From: Bradyrhizobium yuanmingense
GTDB taxonomy: Bacteria; Pseudomonadota; Alphaproteobacteria; Rhizobiales; Xanthobacteraceae
NCBI RefSeq assembly: GCF_900094575.1
Contig: NZ_FMAE01000010.1
Coordinates: 124,001-188,000 of the forward strand
Length of the DNA: 64,000 nt
Direction: 5' to 3'
Under the pieces are notes generated by a model. The model saw only the letters and a list, made by a program, of their open reading frames with translations. It did no database searches and was not told where the DNA came from. Both the position numbers and the translations under genes were made by a program. How positions within the stretch are numbered: position 1 is the first letter of the stretch; each line of letters opens with the position of its first letter. Shown here one piece after another: positions 1 through 8,466 of this stretch.

Positions 1-153
1 CTCGCCGAGATTGCCGACCGCATCGCCGTGATGTTCCACGGCAAGCTGTCGGCTCCGCTCTCGGCACGCGAAGCAAGTCGCGAGAAGCTGGGCCTTCTGA
101 TGGGCGGCAGCAGCCTGCAGCCAAAGGAGATCGCGCATGCAGCTGGTGCTTGA
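1..153 (+). CDS. ABC transporter ATP-binding protein, C-terminal end (nucleoside/BMP type)
   Basis: Only the last 50 residues are inside the window. The reading frame is open from base 1 and ends at a TGA that overlaps the start of the next gene by 17 bases. The fragment contains a run like 'ADRIAVMFHGK' followed by an 'EKLGLLMGG' segment, which is how the second nucleotide-binding domain of RbsA-like and nucleoside-type importer ATPases ends. Two permease genes and a BMP-family binding protein follow directly, so it is almost certainly the ATPase of that importer. The catalytic motifs lie upstream of the window, so the family call rests on the tail and on context. Confidence 0.8.
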   Translation, partial: LAEIADRIAVMFHGKLSAPLSAREASREKLGLLMGGSSLQPKEIAHAAGA

Positions 154-1231
154 GAAGCGTGCCGAGCGCTCCGGCACGATCGCGCTGGTGTCCCCCCTGA
201 TCGCGATTGGCCTCACGATCGTGACCATGGTCATCCTGTTCGCGATCCTCGGCAAGAATCCACTGCTTGCCCTGCACGCCTATTTCATTGCGCCCCTCAC
301 CGACGGCTATTCGCTCCAGGAGATCGCGGTGAAGGCGACGCCGCTGGTGATGATCGCGATCGGCCTGTCGCTGTGCTATCTCGCCAACGCCTGGAACATC
401 GGCGCCGAAGGGCAATTCCTGATCGGCGCAGTCGCGGGAAGCTGGATCGCGGTGAAGACGCAAGGTACTGACGCCGGCGCCTGGGTGCTGCCGGCTATGC
501 TCGTCCTCGCCGCCGCTGCGGGCGCGCTCTATGCGCTGATCCCGGCGATCTGCAAGGTGAAATTCGGCGCCAGCGAGATCCTGACCAGCCTGATGCTGGT
601 CTATGTCGCCGACCTCTTCCTCGACTATCTCGTGCGCGGCCCCTGGCGCGATCCGCACGGCTTCAATTTCCCGACCACGGCCGAGTTCGATCCGGTAGCG
701 ACCGTGCCGTTGCTGATCGAAGGCGGCCGGCTGCATCTCGGCTCGACCATCGCCCTGCTCGTCGTCGCGGCAGCCGCGATCCTGCTCGGGCGCACCATCA
801 AGGGTTTCGAGATCCGCGTGGTCGGCGCTGCGCCGCGCGCCGCGCGGTTCGGCGGCTTCAACGCCAACCAGCTCATCATCCTGACCTTCGCCGTCTCCGG
901 GGCGCTGGCCGGGCTTGCCGGCATCATCGAGGTGGCGGGTCCAGTCGGACATCTCCAGCCCGGCATCTCGCCAGGCTACGGCTTTACCGCGATCATCGTC
1001 GCTTTCCTCGGCCGACTGAACCCGCTTGGAATATTAGTTGCAGGCCTCTTCCTCGCGTTGACCTTTATCGGCGGCGAGCAGGCGCAGATCGCGATGAAGA
1101 TTCCGCTTGATGTCACCAAGGTCTTTCAGGGCATTCTGCTGTTTTACGTGCTCGCCTGCGACTCCCTCATTCTCTACCGCTTCAAGCTGGTGTTCCCGAA
1201 CCGAAAGGTGGTGGCCCGTGGAGCTGGTTGA
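137..1231 (+). CDS. ABC transporter permease, nucleoside/BMP family (first permease)
   Basis: This 364-residue integral membrane protein belongs to the BPD_transp_2 permease family, which forms the membrane channel of ribose, branched-chain amino acid and nucleoside importers. About eight to ten hydrophobic segments are visible. The diagnostic segment 'NIGAEGQFLIGA' near residue 90 and 'GILVAGLFLALTFIGG' near the C-terminus match the larger permease of BMP-dependent nucleoside systems (YufP type). The start overlaps the ATPase gene by 17 bases and the end overlaps the next permease by 14 bases, a typical translationally coupled operon. The substrate is inferred to be a purine nucleoside or base from the neighbouring purine-degradation genes. 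Confidence 0.9.
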   Translation: MQLVLEKRAERSGTIALVSPLIAIGLTIVTMVILFAILGKNPLLALHAYFIAPLTDGYSLQEIAVKATPLVMIAIGLSLCYLANAWNIGAEGQFLIGAVAGSWIAVKTQGTDAGAWVLPAMLVLAAAAGALYALIPAICKVKFGASEILTSLMLVYVADLFLDYLVRGPWRDPHGFNFPTTAEFDPVATVPLLIEGGRLHLGSTIALLVVAAAAILLGRTIKGFEIRVVGAAPRAARFGGFNANQLIILTFAVSGALAGLAGIIEVAGPVGHLQPGISPGYGFTAIIVAFLGRLNPLGILVAGLFLALTFIGGEQAQIAMKIPLDVTKVFQGILLFYVLACDSLILYRFKLVFPNRKVVARGAG

Positions 1232-2135
1232 GGCCATCATCCTGGCGGTGCTTGCCGCATCGACGCCGCTGTTGATTGCGGCGACCGGCGAGCTCGTGGC
1301 CGAGCGTTCCGGCGTGCTCAACCTCGGGGTCGAGGGCATGATGATCGTCGGCGCGGCCTGTGGCTTTGCCGGCGCCTGGCTGACCGGATCGATCTTTATC
1401 GGCGCGCTGTTCGGCATCGTCGCGGGCACGCTGATGTCGCTCGTCTTCGCGCTGATGGCACTCGGGCTTGCCGTCAACCAGGTCGCAACCGGCCTCGCGC
1501 TGACCATCCTGGGTGTTGGCCTCTCGGGTCTGATCGGCGCCGGCTTCGTCGGCGAGCGCATCACGCCGGCCGTGCAACTCGTGATTCCCGGTCTCACTAA
1601 TGTCCCCCTGATCGGCCGCGTGCTGTTCGGCGAGAATGGCTTCGTCTATTTCTCGATCGCGCTGATCGTCGCGGTGTGGTGGTTCCTGTACCGCACACGG
1701 GCGGGATTGATCCTGCGAGCCTGCGGCGACAATCACGCTTCCGCGCATGCGCTCGGCTATCCCGTCCTGCGCATCCGCACCTTGGCCGTGATGTTCGGCG
1801 GCGCCTGCGCGGGTCTTGCGGGCGCCTATCTGCCGCTCGCCTATACGCCGTTCTTCATTCCGGGCATGACCGCAGGCCGCGGTTGGATCGCGCTGGCGCT
1901 GGTGGTGTTCTCGTCCTGGCGGCCGGGCCGGCTCGTCGTCGGCGCCTATCTGTTCGGCGCGGTGACGATCCTGCAACTGCATGCGCAAGGATGGGGCGTC
2001 GGCATTCCCTCGCAATTCATGTCGGCGCTGCCTTATCTCGCGACCGTCATCGTGCTGGTCCTGCTCTCCCGCGCGCGCACGGGCGGCTCGACCGCACCGG
2101 CCGCGCTCGGCACGGTGTTCGTGCCCGACCGCTAG
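1218..2135 (+). CDS. ABC transporter permease, nucleoside/BMP family (second permease)
   Basis: The likely product is 305 residues starting at a GTG inside the end of the preceding permease gene. A longer in-frame ATG at 1107 would add a non-hydrophobic stretch that is merely the overlapped neighbour read in another frame. The N-terminus carries the signature 'GVLNLGVEGMMIVGAACG', the hallmark of the smaller permease (YufQ type) of nucleoside importers. Roughly nine membrane segments follow. It would pair with the upstream permease to form the heterodimeric channel. Order and overlaps indicate a single transcript with the ATPase and the binding protein. Confidence 0.9.
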   Translation: MELVEAIILAVLAASTPLLIAATGELVAERSGVLNLGVEGMMIVGAACGFAGAWLTGSIFIGALFGIVAGTLMSLVFALMALGLAVNQVATGLALTILGVGLSGLIGAGFVGERITPAVQLVIPGLTNVPLIGRVLFGENGFVYFSIALIVAVWWFLYRTRAGLILRACGDNHASAHALGYPVLRIRTLAVMFGGACAGLAGAYLPLAYTPFFIPGMTAGRGWIALALVVFSSWRPGRLVVGAYLFGAVTILQLHAQGWGVGIPSQFMSALPYLATVIVLVLLSRARTGGSTAPAALGTVFVPDR

Positions 2136-2208
2136 ATTTCGTTTCCGCAGTGTGCACGATGGGGCGCGCATGCTGCGGATCGTGGCTTCCCCCGAAGTTT
2201 GGAGATCG

Positions 2209-3288
2209 ATGATGAGGAAATCACTTCTTGCACTGGCTGCCGGGCTCTTGCTCGCTGGGAGCGTCAGTGCGGCCTCCGCCGCCGACAAGCTGAAAGTCGG
2301 CTTCGTTTATCTCGGTCCGATTGGAGACCTCGGCTGGACCTATCAGCACGACCTCGGTCGCCAGGCGCTGGTGAAAGAATTGGGCGACAAGATCGAGACC
2401 ACTTATCTCGAGAACGTGCCCGAAGGCCCGGACTCCGAGCGAGCGATCGAGCAGCTCGTCCGCGCCGGCAACAAACTGATCTTCACCACATCGTTCGGCT
2501 ACATGGATCCGACGCTGAAGGTCGCCAAGAAATATCCGAACGTGCATTTCGAGCACGCCACCGGCTACAAGCGCAACCCGAACATGTCGACCTACTCGGC
2601 GAAATGGTATCAGGGCCGTTACATTCAAGGCCTGATTGCGGCCAAGATGTCGAAGTCGGGCGTGCTCGGCTATATCGGCTCGTTCCCGATTCCGGAGGTC
2701 GTCTCCGGCATCAACGCGACGATACTGGCGGCGCAGACCATCAATCCGAACATCAAGGTCAAGATCATCTGGGCCAATACCTGGTTCGACCCAGGCAAGG
2801 AGGCCGACGCCGCCAAGGCGCTGATCGACCAGGGTGCCGACGTGATCATGCAGCACACGGATTCGCCCGCGGCCATGCAGATCGCCAGCGAACGCGGCAA
2901 GCTGGCCTTCGGCCAGGATTCCGAAATGATCCAGTTCGGGCCAAAGGCCCAGCTGACCTCGATCATCAACAACTGGGGCCCCTACTACATCGAGCGGGTC
3001 AAGGCCGAGCTCGCCGGCACCTGGAAGTCCGAGGACACTTGGGGTGGCCTCGACAGCCGCATGTTCACGATGGCGCCCTACACCAACATGCCTGACGATG
3101 TGAAAAAAATGGCCGAGGATGCCCAGGCCGCAATCACCGCGGGCAAGCTGCATCCGTTCAAATGCCCGATCGTTGGGCAGGACGGCAAGCCGGTCGAGTG
3201 CAAGGGCGGCGCTCACCTGGATGACGGCCAGATCCTCGGCATGAATTTCTACGTGAAAGGCATCGACGACAAGCTGCCAGGCAAGTAG
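2209..3288 (+). CDS. BMP-family ABC transporter substrate-binding protein
   Basis: This 359-residue periplasmic protein has a clear signal peptide (basic 'MMRK', hydrophobic core, cleavage near 'ASAADK'). The mature part begins 'KLKVGFVYLGPIGDLGWTY', the conserved opening of the basic membrane protein (PnrA/Med) family, which binds purine nucleosides in characterised members. The start at the tandem ATG is preceded by a GGAG at 2201. Longer in-frame starts upstream lack a signal sequence. It lies 73 bases after the second permease and is the last gene of the importer. Purine-type cargo is an inference from family and neighbourhood. Confidence 0.9.
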   Translation: MMRKSLLALAAGLLLAGSVSAASAADKLKVGFVYLGPIGDLGWTYQHDLGRQALVKELGDKIETTYLENVPEGPDSERAIEQLVRAGNKLIFTTSFGYMDPTLKVAKKYPNVHFEHATGYKRNPNMSTYSAKWYQGRYIQGLIAAKMSKSGVLGYIGSFPIPEVVSGINATILAAQTINPNIKVKIIWANTWFDPGKEADAAKALIDQGADVIMQHTDSPAAMQIASERGKLAFGQDSEMIQFGPKAQLTSIINNWGPYYIERVKAELAGTWKSEDTWGGLDSRMFTMAPYTNMPDDVKKMAEDAQAAITAGKLHPFKCPIVGQDGKPVECKGGAHLDDGQILGMNFYVKGIDDKLPGK

Positions 3289-3317
3289 CACGCTTCTTGC
3301 ATTGACTAAATCACCTG

Positions 3318-3332
3318 CTCCTCCCGGAGGAG
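3318..3332. terminator. Short perfect hairpin between convergent genes
   Basis: CTCCTC and GAGGAG are separated by three bases. The hairpin lies in the 110-base gap between the binding-protein gene (+) and the deaminase gene (-). It has no T-tract, so a role in termination is only a possibility. Confidence 0.25.
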
Positions 3333-3398
3333 GTTCGGAGGGGGTGGCCAGAAGCACCCGGCACTTGTGGCTGCCCCCTCTTTCTCTATTTCGCCCGG

Positions 3399-4748
3399 CT
3401 ATCCAGCCTGCATGGCCCGCGCCGCGGAACTGTGGCGGCGGATGAGGTCTGCCACATCGAGACCCGGGATCGCACCGTCGATCACCGCCCATTTTCCAGC
3501 CACCATCACCCGGTCGGCGCGATGCGCCCCGCACAGCACGAGCGCGGCCAGCGGATCGCCGTGGCCGGAGAAGCGCAGCTCGTCGAGCCTGAACAGCGCA
3601 AGATCGGCGGCCTTGCCGACGGCGATGTCGCCGAGTTCCGGCCGGCCGACACACGCCGCCGAACCCTTGGTGGCCCAGCGCAGGGCATCCTTGTGGCTGA
3701 CCTTGGTGACGCCATAACGCGCGCGTTGCAGCAGGAACGCGGCCCGGACCTCCTGCATGAGGTTGGATCCGTCGTTGGAGGCCGAGCCGTCGACACCAAT
3801 GCCGATCCCGACGCCGGCCTCTTCCATGTCGCACACCCGGCAACAGCCCGACGCGAGCAGCTGGTTGCTGCACGCACAATGGCTGACGGTCGTGCCGGCC
3901 TTGCCGAGCCGTCTCATCTCGTCCGGATTGAAGAAGATTCCATGGGCGAGCCAGGTGCGCGCATTGAGCCAACCGCATTGCTCGAGATAGTCGAGCGGAC
4001 GGCAGCCATACATCTGCTGGCAGAAGCTGTTCTCGTCCTCGGTTTCGGCGAGATGGGTGTGCAGGCGCACGTCGAGCTTGTCGGCGAGATCGGCCGTGGC
4101 GCGCATCAGCGACGTCGTCACCGAGAACGGCGAGCATGGCGCGAGCGCAATCTGCACCATCGCATCCGCGCCGCGCTGGTGATGCTTGGCGACCACGCGG
4201 GCGCTATCGGCGAGAATGGTGTCCTCGTCCTGCACGACACTGTCGGGCGGCAAGCCGCCGTCGCGCTGTGACAGGTTCATCGAGCCGCGCGTGAGCAGCA
4301 CGCGCACGCCGAGGCGCTTCGCCACCGCCACCTCGATATCGACGGCGTCTTCGAGTCCGGCCGGGAAGACGTAGTGGTGATCCGTCGTGGTGGTGCAGCC
4401 GGAGAGCAAAAGCTCGGACATCGCCACGGTGACGCCGAGCTCGAGGGCTTCCGGCGTTAGCCTCGCCCACACCGGATAGAGCGCCTGGAGCCAGGGGAAC
4501 AGCTCGCGGTCCATCGCGGCCGGCAGCGCCCGCGTCAGCGTCTGGTAGAAATGATGATGGGTATTGATCAGGCCCGGCAGCACGACGTGTTCGCCCGCAT
4601 CGAACACTGCGACATCGGCGGTTGCGGGCACACCGCCCGCCGGCACGAGCTCGACGATTCGGCCGCCCTTCACGACAATGCCGCGCTCGGCCCCGTCGGC
4701 GAGGATGGCCAGGGGATCCCTGATCCAGGTCGAACTTGCCTCAGTCAT
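3399..4748 (-). CDS. 8-oxoguanine/guanine deaminase-like amidohydrolase
   Basis: A 449-residue member of the metal-dependent amidohydrolase superfamily, of the TrzN/8-oxoguanine deaminase branch. Visible metal-site segments are 'NTHHHFYQTL' near residue 70, 'TTDHHYVFP' near 120, 'RLHTHLAETEDE' around the middle, 'WLAHGIFF' and 'DGSASNDGSN' towards the end. The start chosen is the ATG giving 'MTEASSTW'. A longer in-frame start at 4871 would add about 40 residues with no homology character and run into the divergent promoter. It would deaminate a purine such as guanine or 8-oxoguanine to xanthine or urate and so feed the neighbouring xanthine dehydrogenase. Substrate cannot be fixed from sequence alone. 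Confidence 0.85.
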   Translation of the reverse strand: MTEASSTWIRDPLAILADGAERGIVVKGGRIVELVPAGGVPATADVAVFDAGEHVVLPGLINTHHHFYQTLTRALPAAMDRELFPWLQALYPVWARLTPEALELGVTVAMSELLLSGCTTTTDHHYVFPAGLEDAVDIEVAVAKRLGVRVLLTRGSMNLSQRDGGLPPDSVVQDEDTILADSARVVAKHHQRGADAMVQIALAPCSPFSVTTSLMRATADLADKLDVRLHTHLAETEDENSFCQQMYGCRPLDYLEQCGWLNARTWLAHGIFFNPDEMRRLGKAGTTVSHCACSNQLLASGCCRVCDMEEAGVGIGIGVDGSASNDGSNLMQEVRAAFLLQRARYGVTKVSHKDALRWATKGSAACVGRPELGDIAVGKAADLALFRLDELRFSGHGDPLAALVLCGAHRADRVMVAGKWAVIDGAIPGLDVADLIRRHSSAARAMQAG

Positions 4749-4894
4749 GATCCTGCTTCTCCTCACCCACCCTGACGGCGGGCCTGCAAGGCCGAGGACG
4801 ATTGCGTCCTTGCTTTGACTTGTTGTTGCCACTTGGCTCCCGTCTTGCAACACTTCGCTCGGACCATTCAACCGTCGGAAGCGTTGGCGCAGCC
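4749..4894. promoter_or_regulatory. Divergent promoter region, deaminase / xanthine dehydrogenase
   Basis: This 146-base gap separates two divergently transcribed purine-catabolism genes, so it must hold promoters for both and probably shared operators. I cannot identify a specific regulator box by eye. Confidence 0.5.
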
Positions 4895-5722
4895 ATGGAC
4901 TTGAATACCATCACAGCCGTCGCCCATCCGCAAACGCGCGCGCAGCTGCCCGTTTGGACGGCAGGTGATGCTTGGCTCGCGGGCGGCACCTGGCTGTTCT
5001 CGGAGCCGCAAACGCATCTGACGCGACTGATCGATCTCACCGATCTGAAATGGCCGGCACTTGCGATCACAGAGAGCCACCTCTCGATCGCCGCCACTTG
5101 CACCATCGCAGAGCTCGATGGACTCGCCTGCCCCTCTGATTGGCTCGGAGCGCCGCTGATCAACCAGTGCTGCCGGGCCTTCCTTGCCTCGTTCAAGATC
5201 TGGAAGACCGCGACCGTCGGCGGCAATCTCTGCATGTCGCTGCCGGCGGGATCGATGATCTCGCTGACGTCGGCACTCGACGGCGTCTGCACCATCTGGA
5301 AGGCCGGCGGCGGTGAACAGAGGCTTCCGGTCACCGAATTCGTCACCGGCAACCAGCGCAATCGCCTGACGCCAGGCGACCTGCTCCGGCAGATCGACAT
5401 CCCGCTTCCCGCGCTGAAGCGCCGCACGGCCTTCCGCCAGATCTCGCTGGCGCCCGTCGGCCGCTCCGCGGCGCTGCTGATCGGCAGTCTCGAAGCCGAT
5501 GATACGCTGACACTCACGGTCACCGCGTCGACGGTGCGGCCGATCCAGCTGCGCTTCCGCAAAGCCCCGGACGCAGGCGCGCTGCGCGCCGCGCTCATGC
5601 AGGAGATTACCGATGATCTGTACCACACGGACATCCATGGCGCGCCACTCTGGCGCAAGCACATGACGCTGCGCCTGGCCGAGGAGATTCGCGGCGAGCT
5701 GCTGGGAGCGCCCCCCGCATGA
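4895..5722 (+). CDS. Xanthine dehydrogenase family protein, FAD-binding subunit
   Basis: This 275-residue protein matches the FAD_binding_5 plus CO-dehydrogenase-flavoprotein C-terminal architecture. FAD-contact segments are visible at 'WLAGGTWLFS' near residue 27 and 'ATVGGNLCMSLPAG' near 108. The start gives 'MDLNTITAVAHP'. A longer frame from 4802 would cross into the promoter region. It carries the flavin that passes electrons from the iron-sulfur centres to the final acceptor. The gene overlaps the following FeS-molybdenum subunit by four bases (ATGA), so the two are co-translated. Confidence 0.88.
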   Translation: MDLNTITAVAHPQTRAQLPVWTAGDAWLAGGTWLFSEPQTHLTRLIDLTDLKWPALAITESHLSIAATCTIAELDGLACPSDWLGAPLINQCCRAFLASFKIWKTATVGGNLCMSLPAGSMISLTSALDGVCTIWKAGGGEQRLPVTEFVTGNQRNRLTPGDLLRQIDIPLPALKRRTAFRQISLAPVGRSAALLIGSLEADDTLTLTVTASTVRPIQLRFRKAPDAGALRAALMQEITDDLYHTDIHGAPLWRKHMTLRLAEEIRGELLGAPPA

Positions 5723-8442
5723 GCCTGGAGGTCAACGGCAAGGCGTTCTCCCAGGAGCCACGCGCCGGCCAGTGCCTGCGCACGTTCCTGCGCGAGCTCG
5801 GCCATTTCGGCGTGAAAAAGGGCTGCGATGCCGGCGACTGCGGCGCCTGCACCGTGCTGCTGGACGGCGAGCCGGTGCACAGCTGCCTGATCCCGGCGTT
5901 CCGGGCCGAGGGACGCAGCGTGACCACGATCGAAGGCTTTGGCGGCGATCACGGCACGCATCCGATGCAGCAGGCCTTCCTCGATGCGCAGGGCTTTCAA
6001 TGCGGATTCTGCACCGCCGGCATGATCCTGACCTGCGCCTCGCTGAACCAGGCGCAGCGCACCGATCTCGGCACGGCGCTGAAAGGCAATATCTGCCGCT
6101 GCACCGGCTATCGGTCGATCGAGGACGCGATCCTCGGCAAGACCAATGTCGAGGCGAGCGTCGAGGCCGGCGCCGCCTTCGGCCGCAGCCTGCCCGCCCC
6201 CGCAGGCCCCGATGTGGTCCGCGGCACGGCACGCTACACCTTCGACACCGCAATCGATGGTCTGCTGCACATCAAGCTGCTGCGCTCGCCGCATGCGCAC
6301 GCGAGGATCGTCGCGATCGACAAGTCGGACGCGCTGAGCATCCCCGGAGTGCACGCCGTGCTGACGCACGAGGATGCGCCGTCCGTACTGATCTCGACGG
6401 CGCGGCATGAGAAAGACTGGATGGACCCGGAGGATACCCGCGTCCTCGACGATGTCGTCCGTTTCATCGGCCAGAAGGTTGCCGCCGTCGTCGCCGAGAC
6501 CGAAGCCGCCGCGGAGGCTGCGTGCCGCAAGCTGAAGGTCAGCTACGAGATCCTGCCGGCGCTGATCGATCCCGAGCAGGCGATGGCCCCGGGTTCGCCG
6601 GTCGTTCATCCCGACCGCACAGCTGCGAACCGCGTTGCCGATGCCCAGCGCAACCTGGTCGCGGAGACGCATGGCGAGTTCGGCGATGTCGCATCGGCGC
6701 TTGCAACATCTGCCGCCACCTATGAGGCTACTTTCCACAGTCACCGCGTGCAGCACGCGGCGCTCGAGACCCATGGCGGCCTCGCCTGGCTCGATGATTC
6801 CGGCGTTCTCACCGTCCGCACCTCGACGCAGGTGCCGTTCCTGACCCGGCGTGCGCTGTCGGACATCTTCCAGCTTCCCATGGACAAGGTCCGCGTGTTC
6901 TGCGAACGCGTCGGGGGCGGTTTTGGCGGCAAGCAGGAGATGTTCGTCGAGGACATCCTGGCGCTTGCCGCGCTGAAGACCGGGCGGCCGGTCAAGCTGG
7001 AGCTGACACGCGAGGAGCAGTTCATCGCGACCTCGACGCGGCATCCGATGCGGATCCACGTCAAGGCCGGCGCCGATGCGGGCGGCAAGCTTACCGCGCT
7101 TCAGCTCGACGTGCTCTCCAACACCGGCGCCTACGGCAATCATGCCGGCCCGGTGATGTTCCACGCGCTGGCGGAGTCCATCGCCGTCTACAATTGCCCG
7201 AACAAGCGGGTCGACGGCGTCGCCGTCTACACCAACACCGTGCCGGCGGGCGCGTTTCGCGGCTATGGCCTGCCGCAGGCGCTGATCGCGGTGGAAGCGG
7301 CGATCGACGAACTGGCGGGGCAGCTCGGCCTCAGTCCCTACGAGATGCGCCGGCGCAATATCGTGAGGCCCGGGGATCCCATGCTGTCGCCGCCGCCGTC
7401 CGAATATCACGACGTGCTCTACGGCTCCTACGGGCTCGACCAGTGCCTCGATCTCGTCGAGCGCGCCATGCAGGTTGATTCCCCGCAGCCGGAGCTGTCG
7501 CCGGATTGGCTGATCGGCGACGGCATCGCGCTGACCATGATCGACACCGTGCCGCCGGCCGGCCACTTCGCCGATGCGACGATCGCGCTCAACGACGACG
7601 GAGGCTTCGACCTCACCGTCGGCACGGCCGAGTTCGGCAACGGCACCAGCACCGTGCATCGCCAGATCGCGGCGACCACGCTGGCGACCACCGTCGACAA
7701 GATTCGTCTGCGCCAGTCCGACACCGCCCATGGCGGCCACGACACCGGCGCGTATGGCAGCGCCGGCACCTTCGTTGCGGGCAAGGCGACGCATGCGGCA
7801 GCCGTGCAGCTTGCGAGCGAGCTGAAGACGGCCGCCGCCGGAGCCTGGCTGTGCGATGTGGAGACTTGCGCGCTCGATGCGGACTCCGTCGTCAGCGGCG
7901 TCCGCCGCATGCCTTTTACGGAGCTGGCGAAGCTCGCCCGCGAGCGCGGCTGGCCGTTCGCAGGCAGCGGCACGTCCGGCGGCACGCCGCGATCGGTGGG
8001 GTTCAACGTGCAGGGCTTTCGCGTCGCGGTGAACAAGGCGACCGGCGAGCTCCGGATTCTCAGGAGCGTGCACGCCGCGGACGCGGGCGTCGTCGCCAAT
8101 CCCATGCAGTGCCGCGGACAGGTCGAAGGCGGCGTGGCGCAGGCGCTCGGCGCTGCGCTCTACGAGGAGATGGTGATCGACGCGAGCGGGCGCGTCACCA
8201 ATCCGAAATTCCGCGACTACCACCTGCCCTCTTTCGCCGACGTGCCGCGCACGGAGGTCCTCTTCGCCGAGACGTCCGACACGATCGGCCCGCTCGGCGC
8301 GAAGTCCATGAGCGAGAGCCCTTACAATCCGGTCGCCGCCGCGCTCGGCAACGCGATCGCGGACGCCACCGGCATTCGCTTTACTGCGCCGCCCTTCAAG
8401 CCGGACCGGCTGTTTCCGGCGCTCCATGACAAATTTGGCTAG
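5719..8442 (+). CDS. Xanthine dehydrogenase, fused 2Fe-2S and molybdopterin subunit
   Basis: This 907-residue protein combines two usual subunits. Residues about 1-150 are a CoxS-type double [2Fe-2S] module with the plant-type cluster 'GCDAGDCGACTVLLDG' and the second cluster 'CGFCTAGM' and 'CRCTGY'. From about residue 160 a molybdopterin-binding domain follows, with 'RVGGGFGGKQEM' and 'PAGAFRGYGLPQ' as recognisable cofactor segments and the catalytic-Glu region near the end ('GPLGAKSMSESP'). It would oxidise hypoxanthine/xanthine to urate. The FeS module is fused to the Mo domain while FAD is separate. The classical XdhA instead joins FeS with FAD. No XdhC maturation factor is seen in the window. 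Confidence 0.88.
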   Translation: MSLEVNGKAFSQEPRAGQCLRTFLRELGHFGVKKGCDAGDCGACTVLLDGEPVHSCLIPAFRAEGRSVTTIEGFGGDHGTHPMQQAFLDAQGFQCGFCTAGMILTCASLNQAQRTDLGTALKGNICRCTGYRSIEDAILGKTNVEASVEAGAAFGRSLPAPAGPDVVRGTARYTFDTAIDGLLHIKLLRSPHAHARIVAIDKSDALSIPGVHAVLTHEDAPSVLISTARHEKDWMDPEDTRVLDDVVRFIGQKVAAVVAETEAAAEAACRKLKVSYEILPALIDPEQAMAPGSPVVHPDRTAANRVADAQRNLVAETHGEFGDVASALATSAATYEATFHSHRVQHAALETHGGLAWLDDSGVLTVRTSTQVPFLTRRALSDIFQLPMDKVRVFCERVGGGFGGKQEMFVEDILALAALKTGRPVKLELTREEQFIATSTRHPMRIHVKAGADAGGKLTALQLDVLSNTGAYGNHAGPVMFHALAESIAVYNCPNKRVDGVAVYTNTVPAGAFRGYGLPQALIAVEAAIDELAGQLGLSPYEMRRRNIVRPGDPMLSPPPSEYHDVLYGSYGLDQCLDLVERAMQVDSPQPELSPDWLIGDGIALTMIDTVPPAGHFADATIALNDDGGFDLTVGTAEFGNGTSTVHRQIAATTLATTVDKIRLRQSDTAHGGHDTGAYGSAGTFVAGKATHAAAVQLASELKTAAAGAWLCDVETCALDADSVVSGVRRMPFTELAKLARERGWPFAGSGTSGGTPRSVGFNVQGFRVAVNKATGELRILRSVHAADAGVVANPMQCRGQVEGGVAQALGAALYEEMVIDASGRVTNPKFRDYHLPSFADVPRTEVLFAETSDTIGPLGAKSMSESPYNPVAAALGNAIADATGIRFTAPPFKPDRLFPALHDKFG

Positions 8443-8466
8443 ATAGATGTTTCGGGGGATACATCC

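Noticed and set aside
3318..3332. Strong intrinsic terminator after the BMP importer
   Set aside because: The stem is short and lacks a T-tract, so it is listed only as a weak hairpin.
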